Positions 1 through 7,429 of a stretch of DNA of 32,887 nt are shown here, one piece after another. The DNA lies in the NCBI GenBank assembly GCA_934675465.1, contig CAKUQM010000019.1, positions 1 to 32,887 of the forward strand. The letters run 5' to 3'. Positions within the stretch are counted from its first letter, which is position 1; the number at the start of each line of letters is the position of its first letter. The notes below the pieces were generated by a model. The model ran no database searches, was not told where the DNA came from, and was given only the letters and a program-made list of their open reading frames with translations. The position numbers and the translations under genes are program-made. This DNA is from an uncultured Erysipelotrichaceae bacterium. Lineage in GTDB: Bacteria > Bacillota_I > Bacilli_A > Erysipelotrichales > Erysipelotrichaceae.

Positions 1-467
1 GCAATGCCCATCGCTAAAGTAAGGGCAGCAGCAGGTGTTACAACCTCACTGCCTTTAAGCATTGCCGCCAACACCACACCAACCGCCATTCCTTCTGGAA
101 TATTATGAAGAGTAACTGCTAGTACCAACATAAATGATTTATTTAACTTAGAAGGCAAACCTTCAGGCTTATCATTATTTAGATGTAAATGTGGAATAAC
201 TGTATCCAACAACAACAAAAATAAGATACCAACCATAAAACCAACTGCCGCAGGAAGCCATTTAATCCCGCTAGCCATATCAATAGATGGAATTAATAAT
301 GACCAAACAGAGGCCGCAATCATCACACCAGAGGCAAATCCCAACAATACCTTCTCTACCTTTTTATCCATATCTTTCTTTAAGATAAAGATCATACTAC
401 AACCTAGCGTTGTACCTACTAATGGTAATAGTAAACCTACTACCAATTGATATATATAATTACTCAT
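1..467 (-). CDS. ZIP family metal (zinc/divalent cation) transporter, GufA-like, C-terminus off window
   Basis: This gene is read leftwards off the window edge; about 155 N-terminal residues are visible. The start is the ATG at 467-465, preceded at good spacing by AGGAG. The product is hydrophobic from residue 4 on, with a first membrane helix at about 5-29, a short charged loop (KKDMDKKVEK), a second helix containing SGVMIAASVWSLLIP (46-60), a third at about 72-90 and a histidine-bearing loop (PHLHLNND). Residues 121-126 read HNIPEG, the HNxPEG metal-binding signature of ZIP helix 4. ZIP proteins import Zn2+, Fe2+ or Mn2+ into the cytoplasm; the metal cannot be decided here. The HxxxE motif of helix 5 would lie outside the window. 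The gene has its own promoter with an inverted repeat just upstream of the ribosome site. Confidence 0.93.
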   Translation of the reverse strand, partial: MSNYIYQLVVGLLLPLVGTTLGCSMIFILKKDMDKKVEKVLLGFASGVMIAASVWSLLIPSIDMASGIKWLPAAVGFMVGILFLLLLDTVIPHLHLNNDKPEGLPSKLNKSFMLVLAVTLHNIPEGMAVGVVLAAMLKGSEVVTPAAALTLAMGI

Positions 468-478
468 AATTCTTCTCC

Positions 479-505
479 TAGTTAGTTTTCGCTAACTATA
501 TTATA
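479..505 (-). promoter_or_regulatory. Promoter -10 and inverted-repeat operator of the ZIP gene
   Basis: On the minus strand TATAAT (505-500) is followed by a perfect 7-bp inverted repeat, TAGTTAG-N6-CTAACTA (498-479), which sits over the expected transcription start and ends immediately before the AGGAG ribosome site. The GTTAG...CTAAC half-sites resemble operators of DtxR/MntR-type metal regulators, which would suit a metal importer. That link is inference. The same sequence could also form a short hairpin in the 5' leader. Confidence 0.5.
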
Positions 506-513
506 AATTAAAA

Positions 514-2265
514 TCAACCAAAATACCACCTAGGCAATACTTCCAACAATTTAATATATTCCCTTGTTGTCCCAAAGCCTGTACATATAGGCAAATAAAC
601 AATAAACACCAACAGATAAATAAAGATAAAAGTATTAATTACTTTTCTATTCTCTAACTTACTAAAAGTATAGACAATGGCTAACATTGTAAAAATACTG
701 GTTGGATAAAAATGGTAGGCAAAGGTAGATCTAGAAATAAAGATCCAAGGTAGTAGTGATGAAACATAGCCCATAATTATCACAAAAGCTCTCTTATCCT
801 TAATATTAAATAAAGTATAAACAACACAAGGCAAACCAAACCATGTTAATAAGGGATTAGAGAAACAAGCTATGGTATTAGAAACATTATCATTAATATT
901 GGCATAATACCAAATAGGTCTTAAGTCCAATAACCACTCATACCATTTGGCTTCAAAAGGATGACTAGCATTTAATTCATGATGATATTTAAACATCATA
1001 AGATTATGTTCAAAGACATTCTTAAAAGACCACACATCATCTTTCCATACTTTATCTGGCAAATAACATAGACAATAAATCAAAAGCGGATTTAACACAA
1101 AGAATAATAAACACCAAAGCAACGTCTTGATTACCCTTTCTTTCTTCTCTAACAATTTTCTAAATAAGATAAAAGCTAAACCTACAGCTGAGTAACACGC
1201 ATTCCACTTAACACTTATCGCAAAGCCCATAAAGATACCCGATAATAATAAATTGATTAGTTCTTTCTTATAATCATCCTCTTTATAATATTTCACCATA
1301 AAGTAATACATCATGATAATAAAGAAAATGCTAAAGGGCTCAAGCGTACCAATTCTACTAGTTGTTAGGTGCATGAAATCTCCAGCAAACAAGATAGCAC
1401 CAACACAAGATAAATAAATATCATCAAATAATTTCTTACAAATATAATAAATAGCTATTACGATAAAGATACCAAACAAGACTCCTGGTAATCTATATAC
1501 AAAGGGACTAAATCCGAACAATTTAATAAACAAAGCGATAATATTAGTACCAAGTAATGGATGAGTGTTGGCATACATATACTGGCCATCTGCCACTTCT
1601 TTTGCGTTTCTAACATGATAGACTTCATCAAAAAAGAACTCATCATAATAAATAGGATCAAACTCAACCATTTCTTGTTCATCAATAACTAAAGAAGCAG
1701 GATACTCACTATTCTTATAAGCATCTTCATATACTCTACAATCAATTATCTTTTCATCATTATAAAAGGCAAGCTCGGTTATCGTATTTAACTTACTACT
1801 ACTATTTATCCTAATATATTTATAGTTAAAACAACCCTTAATACTTTGATACTCATAAATTAGTCCTTCATCTAAAGTAGCAATATTATCCCAAATGCTT
1901 AAATCATTAGAACCCTCAATAACAATACCATCTACCCCTAATTGATATTCATGCTCACCAACCAGACTGTTATTATCACCCTCACCATAGATGATATTAA
2001 TCTGTTCAAACTCACTCTGACTCAGCTCAAGAATAAATGATTGATTATCAGTGGCAGGCTGCCAAGTACTGATAGGCATTTCAAAAGAACCTAGATTCCA
2101 AATTGAAATGATTCCATATATCACCACAATACTTCCTAGATACAACAATTCTTTATTCTTATACTTTCTATAGATCAAATATAAACAAATAAGCACAAGA
2201 AATGAGCATATCGCTATGCCCAATAATTCTTCATTCTTAAATATCTCTAAACTGACACCCTTCAT
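514..2265 (-). CDS. Protein-O-mannosyltransferase-like (GT39/PMT) membrane glycosyltransferase with inserted extracytoplasmic domain
   Basis: The 583-residue protein has two N-terminal membrane helices (about 14-31 and 39-57), a soluble stretch at about 70-205 and then a polytopic membrane body to the C-terminus. The body begins with FFDEVYHVRN (211-220) and YANTHPLLGT (231-240), matching the acidic DE motif and the (T)HPPLG-type motif after the first luminal loop of PMT-family enzymes, and RLPGVLFG (258-265). These enzymes transfer a sugar from a polyprenyl-phosphate donor to a protein or glycan on the outer face of the membrane. The 70-205 insert, rich in beta-like segments and ending in FYNDEKIIDCRVYED, looks like a discoidin/F5-8C-type sugar-binding fold (inference). 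No ribosome site precedes ATG 2265, and an in-frame stop lies just upstream. It is a single gene; the 2266-2431 gap shows no clear promoter. Confidence 0.82.
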   Translation of the reverse strand: MKGVSLEIFKNEELLGIAICSFLVLICLYLIYRKYKNKELLYLGSIVVIYGIISIWNLGSFEMPISTWQPATDNQSFILELSQSEFEQINIIYGEGDNNSLVGEHEYQLGVDGIVIEGSNDLSIWDNIATLDEGLIYEYQSIKGCFNYKYIRINSSSKLNTITELAFYNDEKIIDCRVYEDAYKNSEYPASLVIDEQEMVEFDPIYYDEFFFDEVYHVRNAKEVADGQYMYANTHPLLGTNIIALFIKLFGFSPFVYRLPGVLFGIFIVIAIYYICKKLFDDIYLSCVGAILFAGDFMHLTTSRIGTLEPFSIFFIIMMYYFMVKYYKEDDYKKELINLLLSGIFMGFAISVKWNACYSAVGLAFILFRKLLEKKERVIKTLLWCLLFFVLNPLLIYCLCYLPDKVWKDDVWSFKNVFEHNLMMFKYHHELNASHPFEAKWYEWLLDLRPIWYYANINDNVSNTIACFSNPLLTWFGLPCVVYTLFNIKDKRAFVIIMGYVSSLLPWIFISRSTFAYHFYPTSIFTMLAIVYTFSKLENRKVINTFIFIYLLVFIVYLPICTGFGTTREYIKLLEVLPRWYFG

Positions 2266-2431
2266 TAGTATCTATGATATATCTAATTCATCACAAATTT
2301 CCTTTAACATAGCTTAAGCATTGTGTTTTATATATCGACTTTTACTTAGCATAACTCACACAAAATTTGTTATTTTAAAAAGCCAAAATTCATATTGTCA
2401 TTTGATATACATTATCCGTTTGTATCATTGT

Positions 2432-2662
2432 TTAAACCTTTTTATCCAAAACCACGATATCTTTGATTTCACTTTGCTGGGCAAAAAAACCATAGTTCTT
2501 GTTTTCTAATTCAAGATGTACAACCCACTCATAGTCGTATTCTTCATCTTCTTCGATAAAACGAACAGTACCCTCAATCATAGAATCATCTGTAAGTATA
2601 ATTCTTATCTTTTGACCTTCTTGTAATTTAGATATATCTTTCATTTCCTCATTTTTTTGCAT
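2432..2662 (-). CDS. Small conserved-looking hypothetical protein, possible Sm-like/beta-barrel fold
   Basis: A 76-residue protein I do not recognise. After a short polar start it alternates hydrophobic and charged residues in beta-strand fashion: KIRIILTDD, MIEGTVRFIEE, WVVHLELENK, IKDIVVLDKK. The pattern of a 'G-x-K/I-x-V' strand, an acidic loop (EEDEEYDYE) and a terminal strand is compatible with an Sm-like or small RNA/ligand-binding barrel, which is inference only. No signal peptide or membrane helix is visible. Starts at 2662 or at Met7 (2644) are both possible; neither has a well-spaced ribosome site. It lies between two unrelated transporter/glycosyltransferase genes on the same strand with 90-170 bp gaps, so it may be a single-gene unit. 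Confidence 0.6.
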   Translation of the reverse strand: MQKNEEMKDISKLQEGQKIRIILTDDSMIEGTVRFIEEDEEYDYEWVVHLELENKNYGFFAQQSEIKDIVVLDKKV

Positions 2663-2756
2663 ATAAATATGAATCCGTTTTTGAATGAATATTAATTAGA
2701 CAATTGTTTTCATACTTTTCTTTGTCTTAAAAGAGCTATGCACAAATTAGACATCT

Positions 2757-4211
2757 CTATTCACCCAACTGTTCACAAATCTCTTTATACTTATCTTCAG
2801 TAAGAATATATTTCTTCTTATACAAAACACAAGAAATAATCATAAAGATACAAGGAATAATCGTCATCGCAATCAATAAACCATTTCTTTGTAAGGAAGT
2901 AGTACTTTTAATAATAGTCTCAATCATTTTTGACTTTGTCACATCATCAATCAAACCTTGTGTAGCCTGTTGTTCAAGAGAAGAAATCTGATTAGTAAAA
3001 CTAGTCGCATTAACAGCCATATAAGTTAAAGTAGTAATTACTACAACCAAAGCACTAGCTAACTTTGTGATAAAAGGTCTAACCGAAGAAATAATAGCCT
3101 CATCACGATTACCAGTCTTAAGCTCATTATATTCAACCGTATTAATAATAGATATCATCATAATTAGATACAAACCATATTGGGCAAAGTTAGACAACAT
3201 GAATCCCAATGTAATCATGAAAAATTTAACCCGACTTGTCACCATAAACAAACCACATAATATTTGAATCAAATAACCTACTATACCAATATACAAGGCA
3301 ACACTAACCATCTTATTTCTACTTAATTTCTTAGACAACAAAGGATAGAAAATCATCAAGAAAGCTGTAGCTGCCATACCGACCGTTGTAAATAAAGAAT
3401 ACAATGATCCCTTATAGCCAAACTCAAAATAGATATAGTTATTGCCAATACCATTAAGGACAATATTAATGCCTATTTGTTGAAGAAGAAAAATAAAAGT
3501 AATCCACAATAATTGATCATTATTCACAAAAGTACTAATAATCTTCTTAAAAGACAAAGGTGGTACTTTCTTGTTATCCTCTCTTCTTTCCTTCACTCCA
3601 AATAATGTAAACAACAAGAACAAAGGCCCTAATATACATATAACAGTAGCTATAATGCCATAAGCATTTCTAGAAGAACCGCCTAGTGCCAAAGCACCAG
3701 CTGTAAGCATCGGTATTAATATTTGAGCCAAGGTATTGCCAATGCCACCAAACAAAGTGGCACGAGAAGTATAAGTATCTCTCATTGCCCCATCACTTGA
3801 TAAAGCAGGTATCATGCCCCAATAAGAAATATCATGCATCGTAAATGTTATTGAATACAAGAAATAACAAATTCCAAACTCTACAATAAAGGCCCAACCC
3901 TCTAATTTAGAATTAAAAATCACATAAATAACAACAGAAGTAGACAAGATACCAGTCAATAACCAAGGCTTAAACTTACCATACTTACTCCTTGTTCGTT
4001 CTATCAAATTACCCATGATTGGATCGTTAAGCGCATCAAACACTCTAGCTGCAACCATAATAATAGTAATAGCACTTAACTCCGCATTAGTTAACGATCT
4101 TGTATACATCGTATAAGTTAAAAGATAACTATTAAATAGTGCATACATCATATCTCTTCCAACAGTCCCCAAAGGATACATTAGAAGATTCTTCTTTGTC
4201 TGTTTATCCAT
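2757..4211 (-). CDS. GPH family sugar:cation symporter (MFS, MelB-like)
   Basis: At 484 residues with about 12 membrane helices, this has the normal size of glycoside-pentoside-hexuronide:cation symporters. The N-terminus carries the family features: LLMYPLGTVGRDMMY (helix 1), then ARVFDALNDPIMGNLIERTRSKYGKFKPWLL, in which the D-x-x-x-DP-x-x-G pair in helix 2 and the cytoplasmic R-T-R-x-x-x-G-K-F-K/R-P-W loop are hallmarks. Such proteins import a glycoside or uronide with Na+ or H+; no glycosidase neighbour tells the substrate. The start ATG has GAGGAA 8 nt upstream and a TATAAT (4242-4237) in the 56-bp region shared with the divergent MATE gene. Confidence 0.9.
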   Translation of the reverse strand: MDKQTKKNLLMYPLGTVGRDMMYALFNSYLLTYTMYTRSLTNAELSAITIIMVAARVFDALNDPIMGNLIERTRSKYGKFKPWLLTGILSTSVVIYVIFNSKLEGWAFIVEFGICYFLYSITFTMHDISYWGMIPALSSDGAMRDTYTSRATLFGGIGNTLAQILIPMLTAGALALGGSSRNAYGIIATVICILGPLFLLFTLFGVKERREDNKKVPPLSFKKIISTFVNNDQLLWITFIFLLQQIGINIVLNGIGNNYIYFEFGYKGSLYSLFTTVGMAATAFLMIFYPLLSKKLSRNKMVSVALYIGIVGYLIQILCGLFMVTSRVKFFMITLGFMLSNFAQYGLYLIMMISIINTVEYNELKTGNRDEAIISSVRPFITKLASALVVVITTLTYMAVNATSFTNQISSLEQQATQGLIDDVTKSKMIETIIKSTTSLQRNGLLIAMTIIPCIFMIISCVLYKKKYILTEDKYKEICEQLGE

Positions 4212-4236
4212 AATTAGTTCCTCTATTAATAAATAA

Positions 4237-4260
4237 ATTATATATCCTTAGTTGTATAAT
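4237..4260. promoter_or_regulatory. Divergent -10 elements between the GPH and MATE genes
   Basis: Two perfect TATAAT hexamers lie back to back in a 56-bp gap: one on the minus strand (4242-4237) for the GPH symporter, and one on the plus strand (4255-4260) for the MATE gene. The plus-strand hexamer is only 7 nt from the GTG start at 4268, so transcription would begin at or next to the start codon. No good -35 hexamer is visible for either. Confidence 0.5.
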
Positions 4261-4267
4261 TACTTTC

Positions 4268-5572
4268 GTGAATTTAACTAACGGAAACATAAACAAAATC
4301 TTATTAAAATTCTCATTACCTTTAATAGTCTTGCAACTATTAAATCAACTATATACCCTAATAGACTCAATCATTGTCTCTAGATTTTCAGGTGGTAATG
4401 AATTTGCCATCCTATCTAATATCTCAACCCTAACAATGTTAGGATATTGTCTAGTACAAGGTGGTGCTATTGTCTCTAATGTAGTCTTTGCAAAGATGTT
4501 TGGTGAAGAAAATAAACAAGGGCTAAGCGATGCCAAAAGAACTTTTAATATTGTCTTCTTTGTATACTCAACAATCATTGCCCTACTATATTGTCTTTTC
4601 GCTAAACAATTATTAGAACTAATTCATATCCCAAAATATTTATTAAACGATTCAATTATTGTCCTAATTGTCTATGCCCTTAACTTTATTCCAGTTGGCA
4701 TTGTTACAGTTAACCAAGGCATCTTAAATGGCTATGGTGATTCTAAAACACCAATGATTCTTTGTATAATCTTCCAAGTATTAAATCTAATCCTTGACTA
4801 TATCGTCGTAGCTATATTTGATAAAGGTGTTCTTGGTGCTGCCATAGCTTCTCTAATTTCAGTCTTATTAAGTGCTATCTTTATGTACTATAAAGCTAAT
4901 AAATTAATTAACTCTTATAAGCTAAAAGCTCATTTCTCTTTTGATTATCTAAAAAATGGCATCACCATGATGATTCCATCTACTATATCTCAAAGTGTAT
5001 ATTCCTTTGGTTCCTTTTTCTTACAAATATTAGTCAATGGTTATGGTGTAGAAATAATCAATGGTTATAATGTAGCCTTCACCTTAAACAATCTTCTATT
5101 ATGTCCTCTTGTTGGTATCTGTAATGCCTATGAATCTTTCTGTGCTCAAAATATCGGTGCCAATAAGCATGATAGGGTTGATGCTGGTTTTAAGTCTATA
5201 TTATTCTTTGGCACTTTGATTTGTATCCTTTCTTCTTTATTAACTCTTATATTTAATAAGCCACTCGTATCTTTATACATTAAAGATACGACCCTAGAAA
5301 GCTTTATATATGCAGATAAAGCTTTCCTAATTCTTATCTTGAATTATTTCGCAATCTTCTATAAGAATAGTTTTGATTCTTATTTCAAGGGTCACCAAAA
5401 GATGAAGAGTTTAGCGTTTATTTCTACTATCGTATTAGCAACACGTATTATTTTATCTTTTGTGTTTACACCAAGTTTTGGTCCCTTATTTCTAACGTGG
5501 GCATGTATCATTTCTAATGTTTTAGGAATAATAATATATAAAGTTGTGTTTAGAAAATTTATGATAATCTAA
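4268..5572 (+). CDS. MATE family efflux transporter
   Basis: The 434-residue protein has the MATE layout: a short polar N-terminus (NLTNGNINKILLKFSLPL) leading into helix 1, then QLLNQLYTLIDSIIVSRF (the family's Q-L-Y-x-x-x-D-x-x-x-V motif), and about 12 helices in two similar halves. MATE proteins expel cationic drugs, dyes or metabolites in exchange for H+ or Na+. I take the start as GTG 4268, because it places the family N-terminus correctly and no ATG lies upstream before an in-frame stop. No ribosome site is visible, and a TATAAT ends 7 nt before the GTG, so a leaderless mRNA is likely (inference). The stop codon lies within an AT-only hairpin. Confidence 0.9.
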   Translation: MNLTNGNINKILLKFSLPLIVLQLLNQLYTLIDSIIVSRFSGGNEFAILSNISTLTMLGYCLVQGGAIVSNVVFAKMFGEENKQGLSDAKRTFNIVFFVYSTIIALLYCLFAKQLLELIHIPKYLLNDSIIVLIVYALNFIPVGIVTVNQGILNGYGDSKTPMILCIIFQVLNLILDYIVVAIFDKGVLGAAIASLISVLLSAIFMYYKANKLINSYKLKAHFSFDYLKNGITMMIPSTISQSVYSFGSFFLQILVNGYGVEIINGYNVAFTLNNLLLCPLVGICNAYESFCAQNIGANKHDRVDAGFKSILFFGTLICILSSLLTLIFNKPLVSLYIKDTTLESFIYADKAFLILILNYFAIFYKNSFDSYFKGHQKMKSLAFISTIVLATRIILSFVFTPSFGPLFLTWACIISNVLGIIIYKVVFRKFMII

Positions 5573-5582
5573 ATTATCATAA
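5559..5582 (+). terminator. Inverted repeat over the MATE stop codon, weak terminator
   Basis: A perfect 10-bp inverted repeat TTATGATAAT-CTAA-ATTATCATAA spans the MATE stop codon, followed by TCTTGTTTATATTAATTT. The stem is almost all A/T, so it would be a weak terminator or a 3'-end stabiliser. Confidence 0.4.
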
Positions 5583-5608
5583 TCTTGTTTATATTAATTT
5601 CTAAAAAC

Positions 5609-5634
5609 TTTTAACATGGTTAAAAATGTTAAAA
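5609..5634 (+). promoter_or_regulatory. Inverted repeat in the leader of the diguanylate cyclase gene
   Basis: TTTTAACAT-N8-ATGTTAAAA is a perfect 9-bp inverted repeat 24 bp before the chosen start of the GGDEF gene, just upstream of its ribosome site. It could be an operator or a leader hairpin; no regulator can be named. Confidence 0.3.
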
Positions 5635-5657
5635 TTATAAAAAAAAGGAAAATTAAT

Positions 5658-7052
5658 ATGAAACGATTTGAAAAATTATACGGGGTTACTTTGACCAAAA
5701 GTAAACAAAGAGAAATAATACTAATCTTAATGGCATTAGAAGCTATTTTTGCCTTCTCATATCTAGGATATGTTGAACTAGATGTTGTCTCTACTTCTAC
5801 CCTACATATTCTTGTAATAGTAGGAGCCATGACTCTAGGTATAAGTGCAAGTGTGCCTATTGCCTTAGTCTTTGCCCTTTCTTCAATGTGGATAGGAACC
5901 TATTCTACTGCACCACTAGACCAACTATTCTCGCCTTTTGTGAGTGGAGTTCCCTTTGCCTCTATCATGTTTGGCCTATCAAGAATATTATTCGCAATCG
6001 TCTCAGCCAATTTATTTAATATATATTTTGACAAAACAAGAAAACATGTTTACTTAGGTATATTTATTGTCGGAATGCTTTGTACCTTTATCCAAGGAAT
6101 CTTCATGGTAATTGCCTTCTATATGTTCTTACCGGCAATGCGTGAAACAATAATTGCTAACTTATTATCTTATCCTGCATTTAGTGATTGGTTATCATAC
6201 CTCTTAGCAGGACTTATATGTTCTTTGGTGCATTATGTACTTGTTAGAAGTAATCTTAAGAACTATTTAAAATATATCTGTGATAATGTACAACCTAAAC
6301 AAAAGTCCAAGTCATTAATCATCACTAAAATAAGTGCCTTATTAATAGGAATCTTATGTATCTTATATTTAAGAAAAATGATTTTTAGAAATCTATTCAT
6401 TCATAATATTCCATTCGATAATTCTTTTAAAGTTGATATTAATGCTCTACTTTCCCAAGAACTAATTGCCTTTATATCATTATTTGGAATACTAATCATT
6501 ATCATTGAGTGGATATATGAATTCTATGCCATCCAAAGCATCAAGATGCGTGATAAGCTTTATGAACAAAGCGTAAAAATCTCAGTTGACCCTCTTACTG
6601 GCGTCTATTCCAGATTTGCCTATAACGAATATATCGCTAATCACAAAAATACACCAACAAGCAACTTTGTGGTATTCCTTATCGATATCAATGGCCTAAA
6701 AGTTATTAATGACACATTAGGACATGAAGCGGGTGATGAATTAATTTGTGGTGCATCCGTTTGTATTACAAGCGCATTCAAGGACAAGGGCAACACCTAT
6801 AGAATCGGTGGTGATGAATTCGTTGTCTTTGGCTATATGAATAAAGAAGAAGTTGAGTCTACAATAAACATTCTTAATGACACTGTAAACAATTGGTCAG
6901 GTACAAGAGTGGATAACTTGAGTATTTCATTTGGCTTTGCCCACTACGATGATTATTCAAACTTAACAATTGAAGAGCTAACTAAAGAAGCCGATAAAGA
7001 AATGTATCTAATGAAGAAACATTACTATGACATCAAGTTTAATAGAATATAA
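5658..7052 (+). CDS. Membrane-bound diguanylate cyclase (GGDEF domain)
   Basis: I start this gene at ATG 5658, which has AGGAAAA at normal spacing; an in-frame ATG at 5616 lies inside an inverted repeat and has no ribosome site. The product is then 464 residues. The first about 300 hold roughly seven hydrophobic helices of unrecognised sensor type, followed by a short linker and a GGDEF domain beginning at DPLTGVYSR (311). The metal/substrate motif DINGLKVINDTLGHEAGD and the intact signature RIGGDEF (GGDEF at 384-388) indicate an active enzyme that makes cyclic di-GMP from two GTP. No RxxD inhibitory site lies before GGDEF, so product feedback by the usual I-site is not expected. The signal sensed is unknown. 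Confidence 0.9.
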   Translation: MKRFEKLYGVTLTKSKQREIILILMALEAIFAFSYLGYVELDVVSTSTLHILVIVGAMTLGISASVPIALVFALSSMWIGTYSTAPLDQLFSPFVSGVPFASIMFGLSRILFAIVSANLFNIYFDKTRKHVYLGIFIVGMLCTFIQGIFMVIAFYMFLPAMRETIIANLLSYPAFSDWLSYLLAGLICSLVHYVLVRSNLKNYLKYICDNVQPKQKSKSLIITKISALLIGILCILYLRKMIFRNLFIHNIPFDNSFKVDINALLSQELIAFISLFGILIIIIEWIYEFYAIQSIKMRDKLYEQSVKISVDPLTGVYSRFAYNEYIANHKNTPTSNFVVFLIDINGLKVINDTLGHEAGDELICGASVCITSAFKDKGNTYRIGGDEFVVFGYMNKEEVESTINILNDTVNNWSGTRVDNLSISFGFAHYDDYSNLTIEELTKEADKEMYLMKKHYYDIKFNRI

Positions 7053-7059
7053 TGCTTAT

Positions 7060-7188
7060 ATGGAACAAAATAACTTTAATAAAGAAACAATAAAAGCTTT
7101 AAAAGAAGCAGAAAGAATCGCAAAAGACCCTAATGTTGAACATTATTCTGATGTGGAAGAAGCTTTAAGAAAATTAAAAGACATTTAG
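7060..7188 (+). pseudogene. RelB/DinJ-like antitoxin remnant (C-terminal half)
   Basis: A short open frame begins at ATG 7060 and encodes 42 residues, including NKETIKALKEAERIAKDP and a DVEEALRKLKDI ending. This is the pattern of the C-terminal, toxin-wrapping half of RelB/DinJ antitoxins (E-T-x-x-A-x-x-E-x-x-R-x-A-K-D-P). The N-terminal ribbon-helix-helix half (about 45 residues in intact members) is absent, and the frame starts 7 bp after the diguanylate cyclase stop with no clear ribosome site. It abuts the toxin fragment at its own stop codon. I read it as a deleted remnant; a functional short antitoxin is less likely. Confidence 0.65.
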
Positions 7189-7400
7189 ATATTGACCTAT
7201 TAGATAACATTATTAGATGTTTATCCAAGGGGGAACCACTTCCAAAAAAGCATAAAGATCATGCACTTACAGGTAATTGGATCGGACATAGAGAATGCCA
7301 TATTCTTCCGAATTGGCTTCTAATATATAGAATCGATGGTGATGTTTTGGTCTTAACATTAGCTCGCACTGGTTCTCACAGCGATTTATTCGGTAAGTAA
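7188..7400 (+). pseudogene. YafQ/RelE-family toxin, N-terminally deleted remnant
   Basis: The frame from 7188 to TAA 7400 encodes 70 residues that match the C-terminal three quarters of YafQ mRNA endonucleases: DIDLLDNIIRCLSKGEPLP, KDHALTGNWIGHRECHI, LPNWLLIYRI, ARTGSHSDLFGK. By analogy with E. coli YafQ, the His of KDH, the His of RECH, the Arg and His of RTGSH and the terminal Phe are kept, while the Asp of the usual P-D-W triplet is Asn here. The first about 20 residues and any start codon are missing: the frame has no ATG/GTG/TTG before an in-frame TGA at 7149. A deletion seems to have fused the antitoxin end to the toxin interior. It is not expected to be toxic. Confidence 0.85.
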
Positions 7401-7429
7401 AAGGTGAACATGTGTTCACCTTTTACTTA
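7394..7429. terminator. Bidirectional terminator between convergent genes
   Basis: A perfect 16-bp inverted repeat with an ATGT loop (left arm 7394-7409 containing AAGTAAAAGGTGAAC, right arm 7414-7429) separates the toxin remnant on the plus strand from the HTH regulator on the minus strand. A/T runs on both arms make it usable in both directions. It includes the stop codons of both genes. Confidence 0.8.

Noticed and set aside
2266..2318. 12-codon frame beginning ATGTTAAAGGAA upstream of the PMT gene
   Set aside because: It is very short, has no ribosome site and no recognisable product; chance is sufficient.
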